Positions 43,512-54,882 of a DNA stretch of 64,000 bases are shown piece after piece. The stretch is from the NCBI RefSeq assembly GCF_003597395.2, contig NC_133790.1:19935525-19999524 (forward strand), given 5' to 3'. Numbering within the stretch: the first letter of the stretch is position 1; each line of letters starts with the position of its first letter. Both the position numbers and the translations under genes were made by a program. This DNA is from Chelonoidis abingdonii (lineage: Eukaryota > Chordata > Testudines > Testudinidae). Under the pieces are notes generated by a model, which did not search any database, had not been told where the DNA came from, and saw only the letters and a program-made list of their open reading frames with translations.

Positions 43512-45190
43512 TGGTGCAAATTAAGCACTACTCAGAGCCAACCCTGCCACAGAGCATGCTAGCAAAGTTTGGGTGTGGTTGTGACTCCAGTTCCAAGCTC
43601 CCTCGCTCCAGCCTGTCCCTCCCCCTGTGAGCTGCCTGGTGAGAACCTCCACCCTTCTCTCAGGCACTGTGGCGAGGCAGGGAATGGGGCTTGTGGTGAG
43701 GAGCAGGGAACACTGAATGGTCTCTGTGCCAGGGGCAGGATAGCAGAAAGCACAGAAGTGGAGCAGTGGGGTGGGTTGTTCTGGGAGTCAGGGCCTGAGG
43801 GGCAGTCAGAGCTCTTCTAAAGGGAGCGAAGGACAAAATCGGAAGGTGTCACCTCAGATACGCAACGAGGCTGAAGTTGGTTCGTTATTCCTGATTTCTT
43901 GTTCCAAGGCACATTTCTTCTCACTGTTCTCCCAACACCCACTGAGCTCGCAGCCCCTTTAGCAAAGCTCCCCTCCCCCCTGTGGGTGTTTGGGGTAACA
44001 GGGGGTTGTGCCAGGATTACAATCCACATAAAGTTCCTTGTGGCCTGCCAGACAGCTCCGAACTATGGAGGCATTCCAGGCCATGAAACTTCCCTTCTGA
44101 GCAAAACAGAGTCTTATTCAGCATGTCCACACAGCATTTGGACAGTCTCGGGCGAGTGGAACTCACGCTAATACTTTAAAACCAGCTGTACACACAACAC
44201 TTTGAAGATGCAGCTTGGGCTAGGGCTCAAAAACAGCGGGTGGGATAGAGGGAAAAGTTGTGTCAGCGAGTGGCCTCCTCTTTAGCCTTTCCCCGCCCTG
44301 CACACGGCATCCTGAACACTAAGTTATCCTGACAAACAGATAAAGCCCAGTTTGGTCCTGGTCCCTGCCTCCAGCTCCAGGGGAGAAGAAATGTGGCTGC
44401 TGTTCCTTGTCAGCGTCAGAAGGATAAAGCACACACGAGCCCCATCCAGTGGAGTCAGACCGAAATCACCCCTTTTGCTCACTGCGGTGTCCTGCTCTCT
44501 CGGTTTGCACAAGTCAATGTTCATTAGGTCACATGGTCTCCCATGGGGGCAACCCAGCTGCAAAGAAATAACTGACTTGGGTTTCCAGGTCCCCAGACTA
44601 GAGTCACAGTTGCACTCTGCTGCATTTTGCGGCTTAGAGCGAATGGAGAGTTACCAAGGACAGAAACGCTGCTCTGTCCCCCTCTCCTGACTGCAGTGAC
44701 CTCTCCCTGCATAGATTAGCTCTGGGGCAGAAGGGTTTGGTCTTTGCTGTGTCTACCAGGGGATTTCAGCTCCCAATTTGCCTTGGAAAGAGAGCTGTGC
44801 ATTGCATCCCAGGGGAGCCCCGACTCTACAGCCGCCCTGCAGAATGCAGCCAACATGCTAGTGTTGGCTGTCCCATGACCAGACGCTCCTGCACCTGCAG
44901 GCAGGGCAGGACTGTCTGAGCCAGGCTCTGTAATTTCCCCTTTTGCATTGCTATGAAGTGGTGCAAAGCACAGATTTCTAAAGGGGGGCTCGTTCCAAAG
45001 GGTCTCTCTGCAGGGACAAGTGACACAACACACTGAGAGGCGCTCAGATACCATGGGGACAGGTTCCATAAGAGAATCTCTAGACAGTGAGAGAGACACA
45101 ACAGGCCCTAACTGCTACTCTGCTCTCTGGAGTTGTCCCCGGTTGCTCAGACTGCCTCAGGCAGAAGAAACTGACAGAGGAGGAGGCCTA
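43512..45190. other. Spacer V9-V10, part 2
   Basis: Copy of 14,873-16,551. No gene seen. Confidence 0.6.
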
Positions 45191-45545
45191 GAGTGACCAG
45201 ATAAAATCGGGACTATCCTGATTTTGAGGAGTTTGTTCCACGTCCCGACCACAGTACTGTCAGGACACCATTGTCTCGATATTTTGTTTCCTGATCTTTG
45301 AAAGCAATTTGGCAGAGAGTCCTTCAATCACGGATGGTCTTCGGCGGTATTTCACCAGTGGATGCTTCTGTCTCTGGCGGTAAGGTTTATTACCCACTGC
45401 TGAAATACCGCCAAAGACCGTCCGCAACTGAAGGCCTCTCCGCCAAATTGCCACCAAACTTCCAGACAGGTGAGTGTTAAAAAAAAACAGCCCTCCCTCC
45501 CCCACGGCAGTCCCAATATTTTCCCCTTAACATCTGCTCACCCTC
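45191..45545. mobile_element. MITE with internal hairpin (copy)
   Basis: Duplicate of 16,552-16,906, carried along by the segmental duplication and not an independent insertion. Confidence 0.6.
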
Positions 45546-45724
45546 GAGAGGGCTCTGGGTGACCATCCCTCAAGGTTTCAGGCTTAGACCTTCAAGGTGA
45601 TGAATTCTGAGGGGGCCGTGAGCACTAGGGAGCAAGTTGTATATGTGTCCCAAGAGCAGAGCAGCCCTAATGGGATTCAACAGGTTTTTGGTCTCACTTC
45701 TCACTACCTACATGGATCTGGGGG

Positions 45725-45763
45725 AGTTTTGGTCTCAGTTCCCCAGGAACCTGTGGCACAGTG
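45725..45763 (-). promoter_or_regulatory. V10 RSS remnant
   Basis: Copy of the V5 signal: CACTGTG heptamer (45757-45763), 23 bp spacer, nonamer ACCAAAACT. Confidence 0.7.
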
Positions 45764-46208
45764 TTACTCCCCACCCTCCTTAGTGCCAGACAGTCATAAT
45801 CAGCATCATCTTCTGCTTGGGCTCCAGAGACTGGTAGATTTCAGGGATTGCTGAAGAGTCTTTGGAAGCAGAGAACTGATCAGGGACCCTGAGACGTGGC
45901 CTGGTGAGAGCTGTCTTTGTAACAGAGCAGTTATTCTGGAGGGTTCTTAAACTTCCGCTGAAGCAAAGAGATGGGGTAACCAGGGATGCTGTCACCACTT
46001 ATGGCACAGGCCCGTCTAACTGTGTCTGCTGGGGACAGATGCACAGGGCTTGGCTGAGTCAATGTTGTCAACTGAGAGAAAACACAAATACAGCTTATCA
46101 ACTCTCCCTTCCTGCTCCATGGAGAGCTGGGCTTTTGAACCGAGGCTAGTACTGAACCTGCCAGGAAAAGCCCCGGCAGGCAGAGAATCAGAGCGGACTG
46201 AGACCCAT
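45764..46208 (-). pseudogene. IGLV: V10: lambda V pseudogene, partner of V5
   Basis: Leader 46158-46208 and V exon 45764-46071. It carries exactly the lesions of V5: leader TGA and +2 nt, Trp41 to Leu, FR2 frameshift with TAA, second FR3 shift, and YDC. I saw no sequence difference from V5. Octamer at 46342-46349. Confidence 0.9.
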
Positions 46209-46341
46209 GCAGGGAGGAGATGGACAAAGGAAGGAGCCTGGCCCTGCAGTTCAATTGTTGTTGATTCTCACGCCAGCCTCTCCCTTTGGGGGAACTTGCA
46301 GCACCTTTTAGAGCCTTAAAGGTGGGGCAGGGGAATCCAGA

Positions 46342-46349
46342 ATGCAAAT
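46342..46349 (-). promoter_or_regulatory. V10 promoter octamer
   Basis: Intact ATTTGCAT upstream of a dead gene. Confidence 0.75.
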
Positions 46350-47360
46350 GAGCCTGGGGCCCTGAGGTAATCTCACAGAGGCTGGGACAGTCACTGAGGC
46401 TTCGATCCTTCAAGGAAGATTATTCAGAGAGGCCCATTAACACAGTCTGTGAATCAATGATCATTTTCAGAGCCCAATTAATGGAGCAATGGGCTGTGTG
46501 ATGTTGCTAGCATGAGATTAGACCTTAACAACAGAGCTCCTGTCTGCTCTGCAGGACCACCCTCACCAGGGACCCTGACAACAAAGGCTGTGAAAGGCAA
46601 AGTCACTGGATGTGCTTTTCCTTTGGCCAATCCCAGACTCACGGCAGAGTGGAAATGCAGGATATTGGCCTTCACACCTGACTTACTTTGAACAGTCAGA
46701 ACCTAATGCTGCTTAAGAAAGCTAATCACACAGCTGACATGACACCCACATACAAAATTGGCAATTCTTTAACGATCCTTATTATTATTATTATTGTTTG
46801 TATTACAGCAGCGACGTGCTTCTGCCAAGGTTCCCAGGCACCCTGCCTCACTGACCTCTGCTCACCAACCCCCCCTCTCAGCTTCCACAAAACCCACCCC
46901 CATCAGCTGACTTCTGTCCGCTCAGCAAATTCAGGGTCATCCCCACTGACAGACCATGTGGAATCTAGATCAAAGCAGCTCAGTCCCTGCTCCAGGATGG
47001 GGATTTTCCTTTTACAATTTAACCCCCACAATACAGCCTGCAAAACTCTATTCACCCTCTTGCCTGGGGTGAGCAATCGGCAGGACTGAGATGCAGTGTG
47101 CCCCCTCCCCCGCAACCCGAACATGCTTCAGACTCCGTGACCAGGCCGGCTGGGGGCCCTCAGTGCTGGGGGGACATGCTCAGCATGGAAATATATGTGC
47201 AGAGTGTGTTAGGGAAACAGAGGATGGTGATTCCAAGAGGAACAGGGGCAGGGGAGCACCCAGCTGAGGATTTATTGTTCTCATCTGCCTGGACTGCCGC
47301 CCTGATGGCTTTGGACTCCATTTGCGTAGCTACAAATTGCCCCATATGCTGCCTCACAGC
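46350..47360. other. Spacer V10-V11
   Basis: Copy of 17,711-18,721, with single-base differences near 46,685 and 46,750. No gene seen. Confidence 0.6.
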
Positions 47361-47642
47361 CAGGGGCAGCTCTACATTTTTTGCTGCCCCAAGCACGGCA
47401 GTCAGGTGGCCTTCAGCTGCACACCTGCGGGGGGTCTGCTGGTCATGCGGAGTCAGCGGCGTTTCTGCGAGTGAGCTGCCAGTCCCACGCATTTGGTGTA
47501 CCCACCACCAAATTGCCGTCGAAGCCATGGGACCAGCGGATCTCCTGCAAGCATGCCGCCGACGGCTGCCTGACTACCACCATCATAGCGACTGGCCGCC
47601 CCAGGCACGCGCTTGCTGTGCTGGTGCCTGGAGCTGTCCCTG
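47361..47642. mobile_element. hAT-type MITE (copy)
   Basis: Duplicate of 18,722-19,003 including its 8 bp target duplication. Confidence 0.8.
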
Positions 47643-48004
47643 CTCATAGCTATGGGGCCTTGGGCCCCACGCTGCATGTGCTCTGTGATCCTGATTTGTA
47701 TAGTAGGAGATGAGGAGGTTGTAGAGAACATGACAGTCCTCAGCCTGCCATGGACACTGCCTGGAACAGCCCCTCTGTGCAGAGGATCCCAGAGCTCCCA
47801 ATCTGCGTGCAGCCCCCACCCCCCATGCAGTGCCAGGAGATTAGTCTAGGAGGAGGGGGATCTAGTGTGAGGGAAAAGCAATCCCTTCAGCAAAGGCCGG
47901 GTACAACACAGCCAAGGGAGCCTCTCTCTCACCTCAGCTCTGCCTCACTAGCCTCAAAGCTCTTCCTCAGAGTCTCGCTCAGTGTTGGTCAGTGAAATGT
48001 GAAA

Positions 48005-48043
48005 GGTTTTTGTCTCAGTTCCCTCTCTGATTACACCACTGTG
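48005..48043 (-). promoter_or_regulatory. V11 RSS, consensus
   Basis: Heptamer CACAGTG (48037-48043), spacer 23 bp (one base different from V6), nonamer ACAAAAACC (48005-48013). Confidence 0.95.
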
Positions 48044-48518
48044 AGCATCTTAGCGCTGTTGTCCCAAGTCGCACAGTAATAATCAGCATCATCCTCGGCT
48101 TGGAGCCCAGAGATGGTTAAGTAGCCAACACTGCCGGAGGCAGAGCCAGAGAACCGGTCCGGGACCCCAGTGCCCCTGCCTGTGCTAGAATCACTGTAAT
48201 AATAGAGCAGGTATCTGGGAGGATTCCCAGGGGTCTGTTGGTACCAGCCTATTCCATAGCTACCGATGCTGTATCCTCCACTGACGCTGCACGAGAGTTT
48301 CACTGTCTGCCCCAGAGACCCTGACACTGAGGGCGGCTGCGTCACCACGTGCTGGGCACAAGAACCTGCCAGAGACAAAACTCAGATCTGTTAGTGCTGC
48401 ACGGATTGTGCTAAACCTCTAATTAGCTCATTTACCTGCCCCCCAAAAATCATCCTGGTGGGGAATTACCTGCCAGGAACAGCCCCAGGAGACAGAGAGG
48501 CAGAGCGCACAGGGCCAT
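48044..48518 (-). CDS. IGLV: V11: immunoglobulin lambda V segment, intact, same protein as V6
   Basis: Leader 48470-48518 ([16 protein letters not shown]) and V exon 48044-48365. It is identical to V6 at protein level; the one V-exon difference I found is a silent Asp codon change before DYYC. All landmarks and splice signals are sound. Two octamers upstream, as in V6. V6 plus V11 doubles the dose of one germline specificity. Confidence 0.95.
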
Positions 48519-48636
48519 GGTGCAGGGAGGAGATGGACAGAGGGAGAGAAGGAGCCAACCCTGTCCTTGGGGTTCAGCTGATTCCTGCCTTTGTGAAATC
48601 CTGCAGCAGCTTTTAGAGCCCTAAGGGGCAGGCCAC

Positions 48637-48683
48637 ATGCAAATGAGCCCTGGGGCCGGGCTGGATTGAGCCAGCATGCAAAT
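48637..48683 (-). promoter_or_regulatory. V11 double octamer promoter
   Basis: Octamers 48637-48644 and 48676-48683, the same pair as V6. Confidence 0.8.
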
Positions 48684-49108
48684 AAGCTGTGCTGCTCTCT
48701 GATGTACCCACTGCTCAGACACATCTTCTGGTCGGCATTTAGTGCTCTTGCCTCACTCCTGCCCACTAATCATTCTGCTGACCCTTATTTTCCCAGCTGT
48801 GAGAGGATTTGCATGGGAGAAAGGGGAAAAGCTGAACTATGGATTTGTCTCCCAAAGCCCAACCCAGGTGTGTACTAAAGAACCCAACCAACCCGAGAAA
48901 GCCCATGTCGAGACTTACATCACTTCTCCCTCAGTCCCCAGATAACCCTTCAGCACAAACTGGCTTGTCAGGTCTTGGCCACAAGGTTAATGAAATGCCC
49001 CCATCTAGTGGTCGCAAGCAGTGTTTGCTTCCCCTTCTCCCCTGCACTTTCCCTTTTGCGCACCTGCTCTGTTTGTGCAGTGATCGGCATGCACAAGTTT
49101 ACATTCCT

Positions 49109-49299
49109 CACCAGGATTTGAGGGGCGGCATTTCTGGTCCCGCCGCAGCATTTCGGCGGCAACGCTTCGCGGCAGCAGGATCTTCGGCTGCCCCGGTCTC
49201 CCGTGGCATTTCGGCGGCAGCTTCTCCAGGAACCGCCCCTCTCCTGTCCTCGGCGCCACCTGGGGCAGCAAAAAAGCTGGCACTGGTTCTGACCCAAGC
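49109..49299. repeat. GC-rich interspersed repeat fragment (copy)
   Basis: Duplicate of 20,470-20,660. Confidence 0.5.
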
Positions 49300-50120
49300 G
49301 GCTACCCGGGAAGAGTCCAGCTGTCCAGATCTGACTGACTGAGTTCCTGCTGCCTTGTGCTCAGTCATGAATATAAACTAGATGACACCCATCACAGAAC
49401 ATCTTCTGATTTTGTTCTTTTGTGGCCAGATTAAAGTGGGCTCACTCCACTTTCAGTCTGTGCTCACTAGTTTTGTGCATGATCTTTCACAGTATTTGGT
49501 AAATGTGTGAAGAAATCCAGTCACTTGCATCTGTACAGGACAGAGTTCAGTAACAGTGAGTGCAAATGATGGTGCATGATACATTGCACGTGCACATTAA
49601 GGCCTCATTGGGAAAAGCGGATATAGTAGGAGAAGAGCAAAGGAATGGCTGGCAGAAAACATAACTATATATGCCCTAAAATAATAATGATTTTTTATGC
49701 ACATAGTGATGCTGGCTTAGCTGATGTCAGACAAGTTACATATGGCAACTGACACAGCCCTGCCCCAGACAGGCTACAGCCTGGAGGCAGGAGGCAGTGC
49801 AAGACAGCAAAGGGGAAACAGGACAAACACACAGTGTAGAGTGGGTTTTAAGGCTGAAATTTTTCACTGAAGCTGTGGCTCATTGGAAGCTGTTTGAAGG
49901 AGTAGAGGGAAGGTGCTTGGTGAACACAAATGGGAAACTGGCTGATCCCAGTGTTAGGTGCAGTATGAAGGAAACATAAAGGACAACGTCTCTGAGCTCT
50001 CTCAGCCTCCCAGCTCCACTCGAGCCTCGATACCTTCCAGGACCAGTTCTCTCCTCTCCCCATGCCCTTGGTTCCCCTAACCAAATCCCCCTCTGCTCAG
50101 CCAACTCTCCCCAGCAGTAA

Positions 50121-50715
50121 GCTCTCTTGGTGTATTGTGCTCAGCAGACACCGCTAGGGAGGCCAAGATACAAATCACTGTCCTGGATTTCTCTTGCTGC
50201 TTCGGTGTCAGCCCATCCACATTCAGGGGGAAAGGCTTTGGGGCTCACAGTGAAGCGATGAGGGGAGAGTGGAGCTGTCCAGCGAAGTGCTCATGTTGAA
50301 ACCTCCTCCGGCTTTAAAAGTGGGGTTAAAACTGTCGTAAGAAAATGAAGTCTCCGTAGGTCCAAAGGGTTTGTGCTTCCCAATCAGACCATTAATATAG
50401 TGGATTTACACAGAATTCCTCATGGCTGGATCTGGATCGAGGCTGCCCTGTCCACCCCAAACACAGACATGGCCAAAACTCCTCTTCTCTTGTCCCCACT
50501 GACCTGAATCTCTAGCTAGTTCCAGAATTCTGAAGGAGCCCTTGGTTGCAATTATTGTCCCACAGTCTCCTGCTGTCGGTACTTTAGAGATATTGGGCCC
50601 ATCACTGCTAGCAGGTTTTCTGGATGAGATGAATCGTGCTGGATTTAGGCTTAGTCTACAGTACCAATTTATATTGGTATAACTACTTCACTCCAGCTAG
50701 GAAAAACCCTACATT
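50121..50715. other. Spacer V11-V12
   Basis: No gene seen. A short MITE-like stretch (TTAGTCTACAGTACCAATTT) lies at about 50,652-50,672. Confidence 0.45.
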
Positions 50716-51085
50716 AGAATTGGACATGGTGCAGAGAAGGGCAACAAAAACTGCTTAGAGGTGTGGAACAGCTTCCATAAGGAGACTGGGTCTGTTCAGC
50801 TTTAAAAAGAGACGACTAGGGGGCAGTATGATAGAGATCAATAAAATCAGGAATGATGTGGAGAAAGTGAAGAAGAAATTGTTATTTACCCCTTCACATA
50901 ATACAATGAAATTAATAGGCAGCAGGTTTAAAACAAATGGAAGGAAGTATATCTTCATACAACGCACAGTCAACCAGTGGAACTCATTGCCAGGGGATGT
51001 TGTGAAGGCCAAAAGGATAATTGGGTTCAAAGAAGAAATTAGATCAGTTCGTGGAGGCTAGGCCCATCAATGCCTATTAGCTAAG
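50716..51085 (+). mobile_element. CR1 LINE 3' fragment, second subtype
   Basis: Shows the CR1 3' phrases GGTGCAGAGAAGGGCAACAA, GAGATCAATAAAATCA and AACTCATTGCCAGGGGATGT. It is about 370 bp and absent from unit 1 at the matching place, so it inserted after duplication or was lost there. Confidence 0.75.
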
Positions 51086-51913
51086 ACAGACAGGGATGCC
51101 ACCCCATGATCTGGGTGCCTCTAAACCTCTGACTGCCAGAAGCTGAATCTGGATGACAGGGGAGAGATCACTCGATATTTGTCCTGTTCTGTTCATTTCC
51201 CATTAAGCTTCTGGCACTGGCCACTATCAGAAGACAGGATCCTGGCTCAATGACCTTATGTTATTATTTAAAATAATGAGACATTCATTAATAGTAGTAT
51301 TAAAATGTCCTTTGCATTCTTGCCGAAGCTTGGTTTATAGTTATAACAAGTTCCGTAATACAGAATGTGGGGAATGTCGGGAGACTTCTATAGACAGGGC
51401 ACCAGATTTCTGGGAGGCTATGAGAGGAGATCACAGATGTGTAGGGGCATTTTTAAATTGGCTTCTCCGTGGCTTATGGGTCCTTGCGGTGATTTGCGAT
51501 GATTTAGCTGTCATTTCATAGCACTCGCCACGGCACTAGATCGTAGCCACATGCAAAAAATTCCCTTCCCCGCTCACTGACTGCACTCTCAGATATGCTT
51601 TCTGTAAAGAGCTGAGTTACAACTGACATAGCCTCAACAGTTTGAAACAACCTGGATCACCATCTACCAGCCCCTCACTCAACAGGGTTTGCAAGAGAAG
51701 GGGGGCAGTGTGGAGATCAATGTGAAGCAGATCCTAGAGCAGGGCAGGCAGACAGTGCCTGGGTGCAGGGGACAGTGACTCCCCAAAGAATGATCAAAGG
51801 CGTCTCTCTGTGTTTGTCAGCGAGTTTCTCTCTCTCTATTGTCTGTGACAGTATCTCTAGGGAGTTCGTGGTCCGGCCTTCACGTGGGCACAGGCAGACT
51901 GGCTGTGGGGGAG
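51086..51913. other. Spacer downstream of V12
   Basis: From about 51,545 it aligns with 22,560-22,980 below V7a, which shows that V7a and V12 share their 3' flank. No gene seen. Confidence 0.6.
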
Positions 51914-51952
51914 AGTTTTGGTCTCAGTTCTCTATCTCACTATATTACTGTG
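51914..51952 (-). promoter_or_regulatory. V12 RSS, 23 bp spacer
   Basis: Heptamer CACAGTA (51946-51952), spacer 23 bp, nonamer ACCAAAACT (51914-51922). Confidence 0.88.
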
Positions 51953-52443
51953 ATACATTTTACTACTACCATCCCATGTGGCACAGTAATAATCAGCATC
52001 ATCCTCTGCTTGGACCCCAGAGATGACTAAATTCCAGAGGTTGTTGGAGGTGTCAGGGGAGACAGTGAATCGTGCTGGGATCCCTGTGCCCCTGCCCTGG
52101 TCACTGCTAGTATAATAGTGGTACACGAACTGCGGGGCACTGCCCGGCTTCTGCTGGAGCCATTGCACCCTGTAGCTGGCAATGCTGTACCCTGAGGGCA
52201 TGGTGCAGGCCAGTCTCACATTCTCTCCGGGGGACACGGATATCGAGGGTGGCTGAGTCAGCACAGGCTGCGAGCTGGAACCTGGAACGAGATAGGAAAG
52301 AACTGAAATGTGACTCTGCCAGTCTGAAACCTGTGAGAGGGGCTGAGCTTCTGGCAGCATCTCAGAGCAGAGAATCAGAGGCAACTTTCTACCCTACCGG
52401 AGCAGTATGTGAGCAGCATGAGGAGCAGAGGGGCCCAGGCCAT
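51953..52443 (-). CDS. IGLV: V12: immunoglobulin lambda V segment, intact
   Basis: Leader exon 52398-52443 encodes MAWAPLLLMLLTYCS. The intron is 116 nt. V exon 51953-52281 reads SSSQPVLTQPPSISVSPGE, LAC (Cys23), VQWLQQ (Trp41), a long CDR2 region (YHYYTSSDQGRGTG), [26 protein letters not shown] (Cys104), then ATWDGSSKMYH. It has full-length FR1, unlike V7a-c, and represents the unexpanded version of that gene in unit 2. Octamer at 52545-52552. Confidence 0.93.
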
Positions 52444-52544
52444 GGTGAGAATCCAGACGAGCTCGGCTTCCTGAGGGAAACGGGTCTGTGGCTGGGACCC
52501 TCCAATTCCCTCTTAAACCCCCAGAGCTCAAAAACGGCCCCTCC

Positions 52545-52552
52545 ATGCAAAT
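52545..52552 (-). promoter_or_regulatory. V12 promoter octamer
   Basis: ATTTGCAT on the coding strand. Confidence 0.85.
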
Positions 52553-53124
52553 CAGCTTCCTGCTCACTGGTTGTTAAATGTACCACAGCCCATGGGAGAT
52601 AGGCAGAGACTCCATAAATTTGAGGAGTTCTGAAAGGACTTGTAAAAAAGTCTAATTACCTCACTGAGATTGTCAGGGTCTCTGGGTAGGAGTCAGCTTC
52701 CAAATCTCCCTCATAGCCCCATCCAACCCCCAGAAAACCCTGAAACTTAAGTCATCTCCCTGCCTCCCATGCTGACACTACCTCCCTCTTGGTATCCCTC
52801 TTCTCTGCCTCTTCAACTGTAATCTGCTTGTTCTTGCCCGCAAAGCCCTACAGAACTTCTCCAAGCCTCAATATCTGTCCTAGTCTCTTGTGTCTCTCCC
52901 CAGCAGCTCCACTCTGCCAGTGGTACCGGCCTCGGTGACCCCTCTATCCACTTCTCCCACAACCGTCTCTGTGCCGTCTGCCCAGTTCTCCCTATGCAGG
53001 GAATGCCTTGGCAATTCTGGGCTGCCAAGCCATCCCCTCACCTCACTCCAGCCCCTCCTAGAGACCCGCTACTTCCACAGAATGACCCCCCAGCAGCGCC
53101 AACTCCCGTTGTCTATCCATTTAC
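52553..53124. repeat. Spacer shared with V7c upstream flank
   Basis: Aligns with 30,503-31,080. No gene seen. Confidence 0.7.
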
Positions 53125-53560
53125 AAAACCTTTAAACCAGGCTTTGCCCATTGGTTTCTGAGCAGAGTCTAAGCTGTTGGTTTTGACCTACAAGCTGTAC
53201 ATGGCTTGGGCCCAGCCTAGCTGAGAGATCCTCTCCACCCATGTCATACTGCCCCTGCTGCAACCAGCAGAGGCCCTCAAGATTCCTCCTCTTCATTAGA
53301 AAAGACAGTGCATTCTCCGTAAGGCCTCACTCCCCCTTTCAGTCTCTTCACCCCTCATTCCCCATCCAAGGGCCGTGTTATCCACATTCTCTGCTAGCAC
53401 CTCTGTGGCTCTGTGCCACCTCGCCCAGTCTCCCCTCAACACACAGCGGGAGAAAAGGCTGCTGCTTCACCTTGATGAATAAACTGCTCCACCTAGCTGC
53501 AGGAGAAGTCACTGCCTCTTGCTTCCTCTCCTGCTTGCCGCACGTCCTTTGCTGACTTGG
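53125..53560 (+). mobile_element. L2/CR1-like LINE reverse transcriptase remnant
   Basis: Conceptual translation gives LVLTYKLYMAWAQPS followed by LST and further degenerate sequence. This resembles the conserved YKxLHGLxPxYL segment near the C-terminus of L2-like reverse transcriptases. Stops and shifts show decay. Unit 1 keeps only its first 45 bp. Confidence 0.5.
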
Positions 53561-54236
53561 TTATTTGGGCCAGTGACACACAGGGGTCCCTTTCCAGGCA
53601 GTGGCTTTGGCTATGGGCTCTCTGACTCCTTGTGGGGAACCCCAAAGTGCGTAAGATCCCCTCTCACTGGGGTGGAGGATCTGTCCTGTGGATTCAGGTG
53701 GTCCATAGGCCTCATGCTAGCCCTTTACATATCACTGAGTTTCTCATGAGATCAGTGGCTCTCCTAGGATCAGGGCAGGGATCTGTGTACTCTGGCCCTT
53801 CCAAGGGGCATGAGACAAGGTGAAATTCCAGAGGACGCTGCTGCAAGACCGATCATTTAACACACAGAGCAGGAGGGCTCCCCCAAAGGCCAGCTGTCTC
53901 CAGTGCGTGGGGTTTCTGCTCAACCCCTTCCCCTCCTCGAGAACACTGGCTATGGAGCAAATCCTGTCCTGGGCCCTGCTGCTGTGTTAAAACAGACCAG
54001 CCCTTCCTCAGTGCTGTGCTCCAGGGTGCTCCAAGGGTGAAATCAAGGCAGAACCTGCCAGGAGGCCATTCTGAAGATCTTGAGGAGGCAAAGGCCCGTG
54101 TCGCTGCCTCACATCCAGCTCCCCGCCACACTGCGCCTGAGACCCATGGGCAAATCTGGCCTCTGCTGCCTTCCTGAGAGGAAGCCAAGGGTTCTCACAC
54201 ACAGAACCAGCCCAGTGAGGATCCATGGTGCTCGGA
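53561..54236. other. Spacer V12-V13
   Basis: No gene or clear repeat seen. Confidence 0.5.
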
Positions 54237-54275
54237 GGATTCTGTCTCAGTTCCCTATCTGCCTGTCGCACTGTG
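54237..54275 (-). promoter_or_regulatory. V13 RSS, 23 bp spacer, weak nonamer
   Basis: Heptamer CACAGTG (54269-54275), spacer 23 bp, nonamer ACAGAATCC (54237-54245), two changes from consensus. Confidence 0.85.
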
Positions 54276-54731
54276 AGCCACAGCAGCATTGAATGTGAGA
54301 CAGTAATAATCTGCCTCCTCCTCTGCTTGGGCCCCGGTGATGATTAAATAGCAGGTGTTAGTGGAAGTGTCTTTGGAAGCTGAGAATCGGTCAGAGACCC
54401 CAGACCCCAGACCGTTGGCAGATTCATCTTTGTAATAGAGCAGGTATCTCGGAGGGTTCCCTGCTCTCTGCTGCAGCCAGCTTATGTAGTAGCCACTGAT
54501 GCTGGTCCCACGGCTCATGGTGCAGGAGAGTCTGACAGTGGCTCCTGGGGACACAGTCTCAGAAGCCGGCTGAGTTAATAGACCACCAGCAGCTGCGAGA
54601 AACAAACAGACATGTTAGAAGTGACCACAGTCAAATCCATGCTATTCTCTGTGTGCGTCCTCTGAATTCCTAGCGTAATCACCTGCCAGGGAAAGCCCCA
54701 GGAGGCAGACAGCCAGAGCACATTGGGCCAT
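54276..54731 (-). CDS. IGLV: V13: immunoglobulin lambda V segment, open
   Basis: Leader exon 54683-54731 encodes [16 protein letters not shown]. The intron is 90 nt and the acceptor is TTCTCGCAG. V exon 54276-54592 reads [20 protein letters not shown] (Cys23), ISWLQQ (Trp41), a long CDR2 region ([13 protein letters not shown]), [26 protein letters not shown] (Cys104), then [10 protein letters not shown]. There is an extra FR3 cysteine (NTCYL). The promoter has only a variant octamer (54875-54882) and the nonamer is weak, so usage may be low although the frame is clean. Confidence 0.88.
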
Positions 54732-54874
54732 GGTGCCCGGAGGAGATGGACAGAGAAGAGAAAGAACCTGACTCAGTAGCTGGGCTTCTGCTGGTTTGCA
54801 GCCCAGTGCTGACTTTGTAACTCCCCCGGGTGGCTGCTTTAGAGCCTGTAGCTGTGGGGCATGGGCAACCCACT

Positions 54875-54882
54875 ATGTAAAT
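54875..54882 (-). promoter_or_regulatory. V13 variant octamer
   Basis: Coding strand reads ATTTACAT, one mismatch from the octamer, in the expected place about 145 bp upstream of the ATG. Confidence 0.55.

Larger units (their letters stand above)
37292..50120. repeat. Duplicated block of unit 2 (pairs with 8,733-21,470)
   Basis: Collinear copy carrying V9, V10 and V11. The spacer 37,487-41,454 corresponds to 8,930-12,813 and likewise shows no gene. From about 42,355 to 49,874 the match to unit 1 is nearly perfect. Confidence 0.9.
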
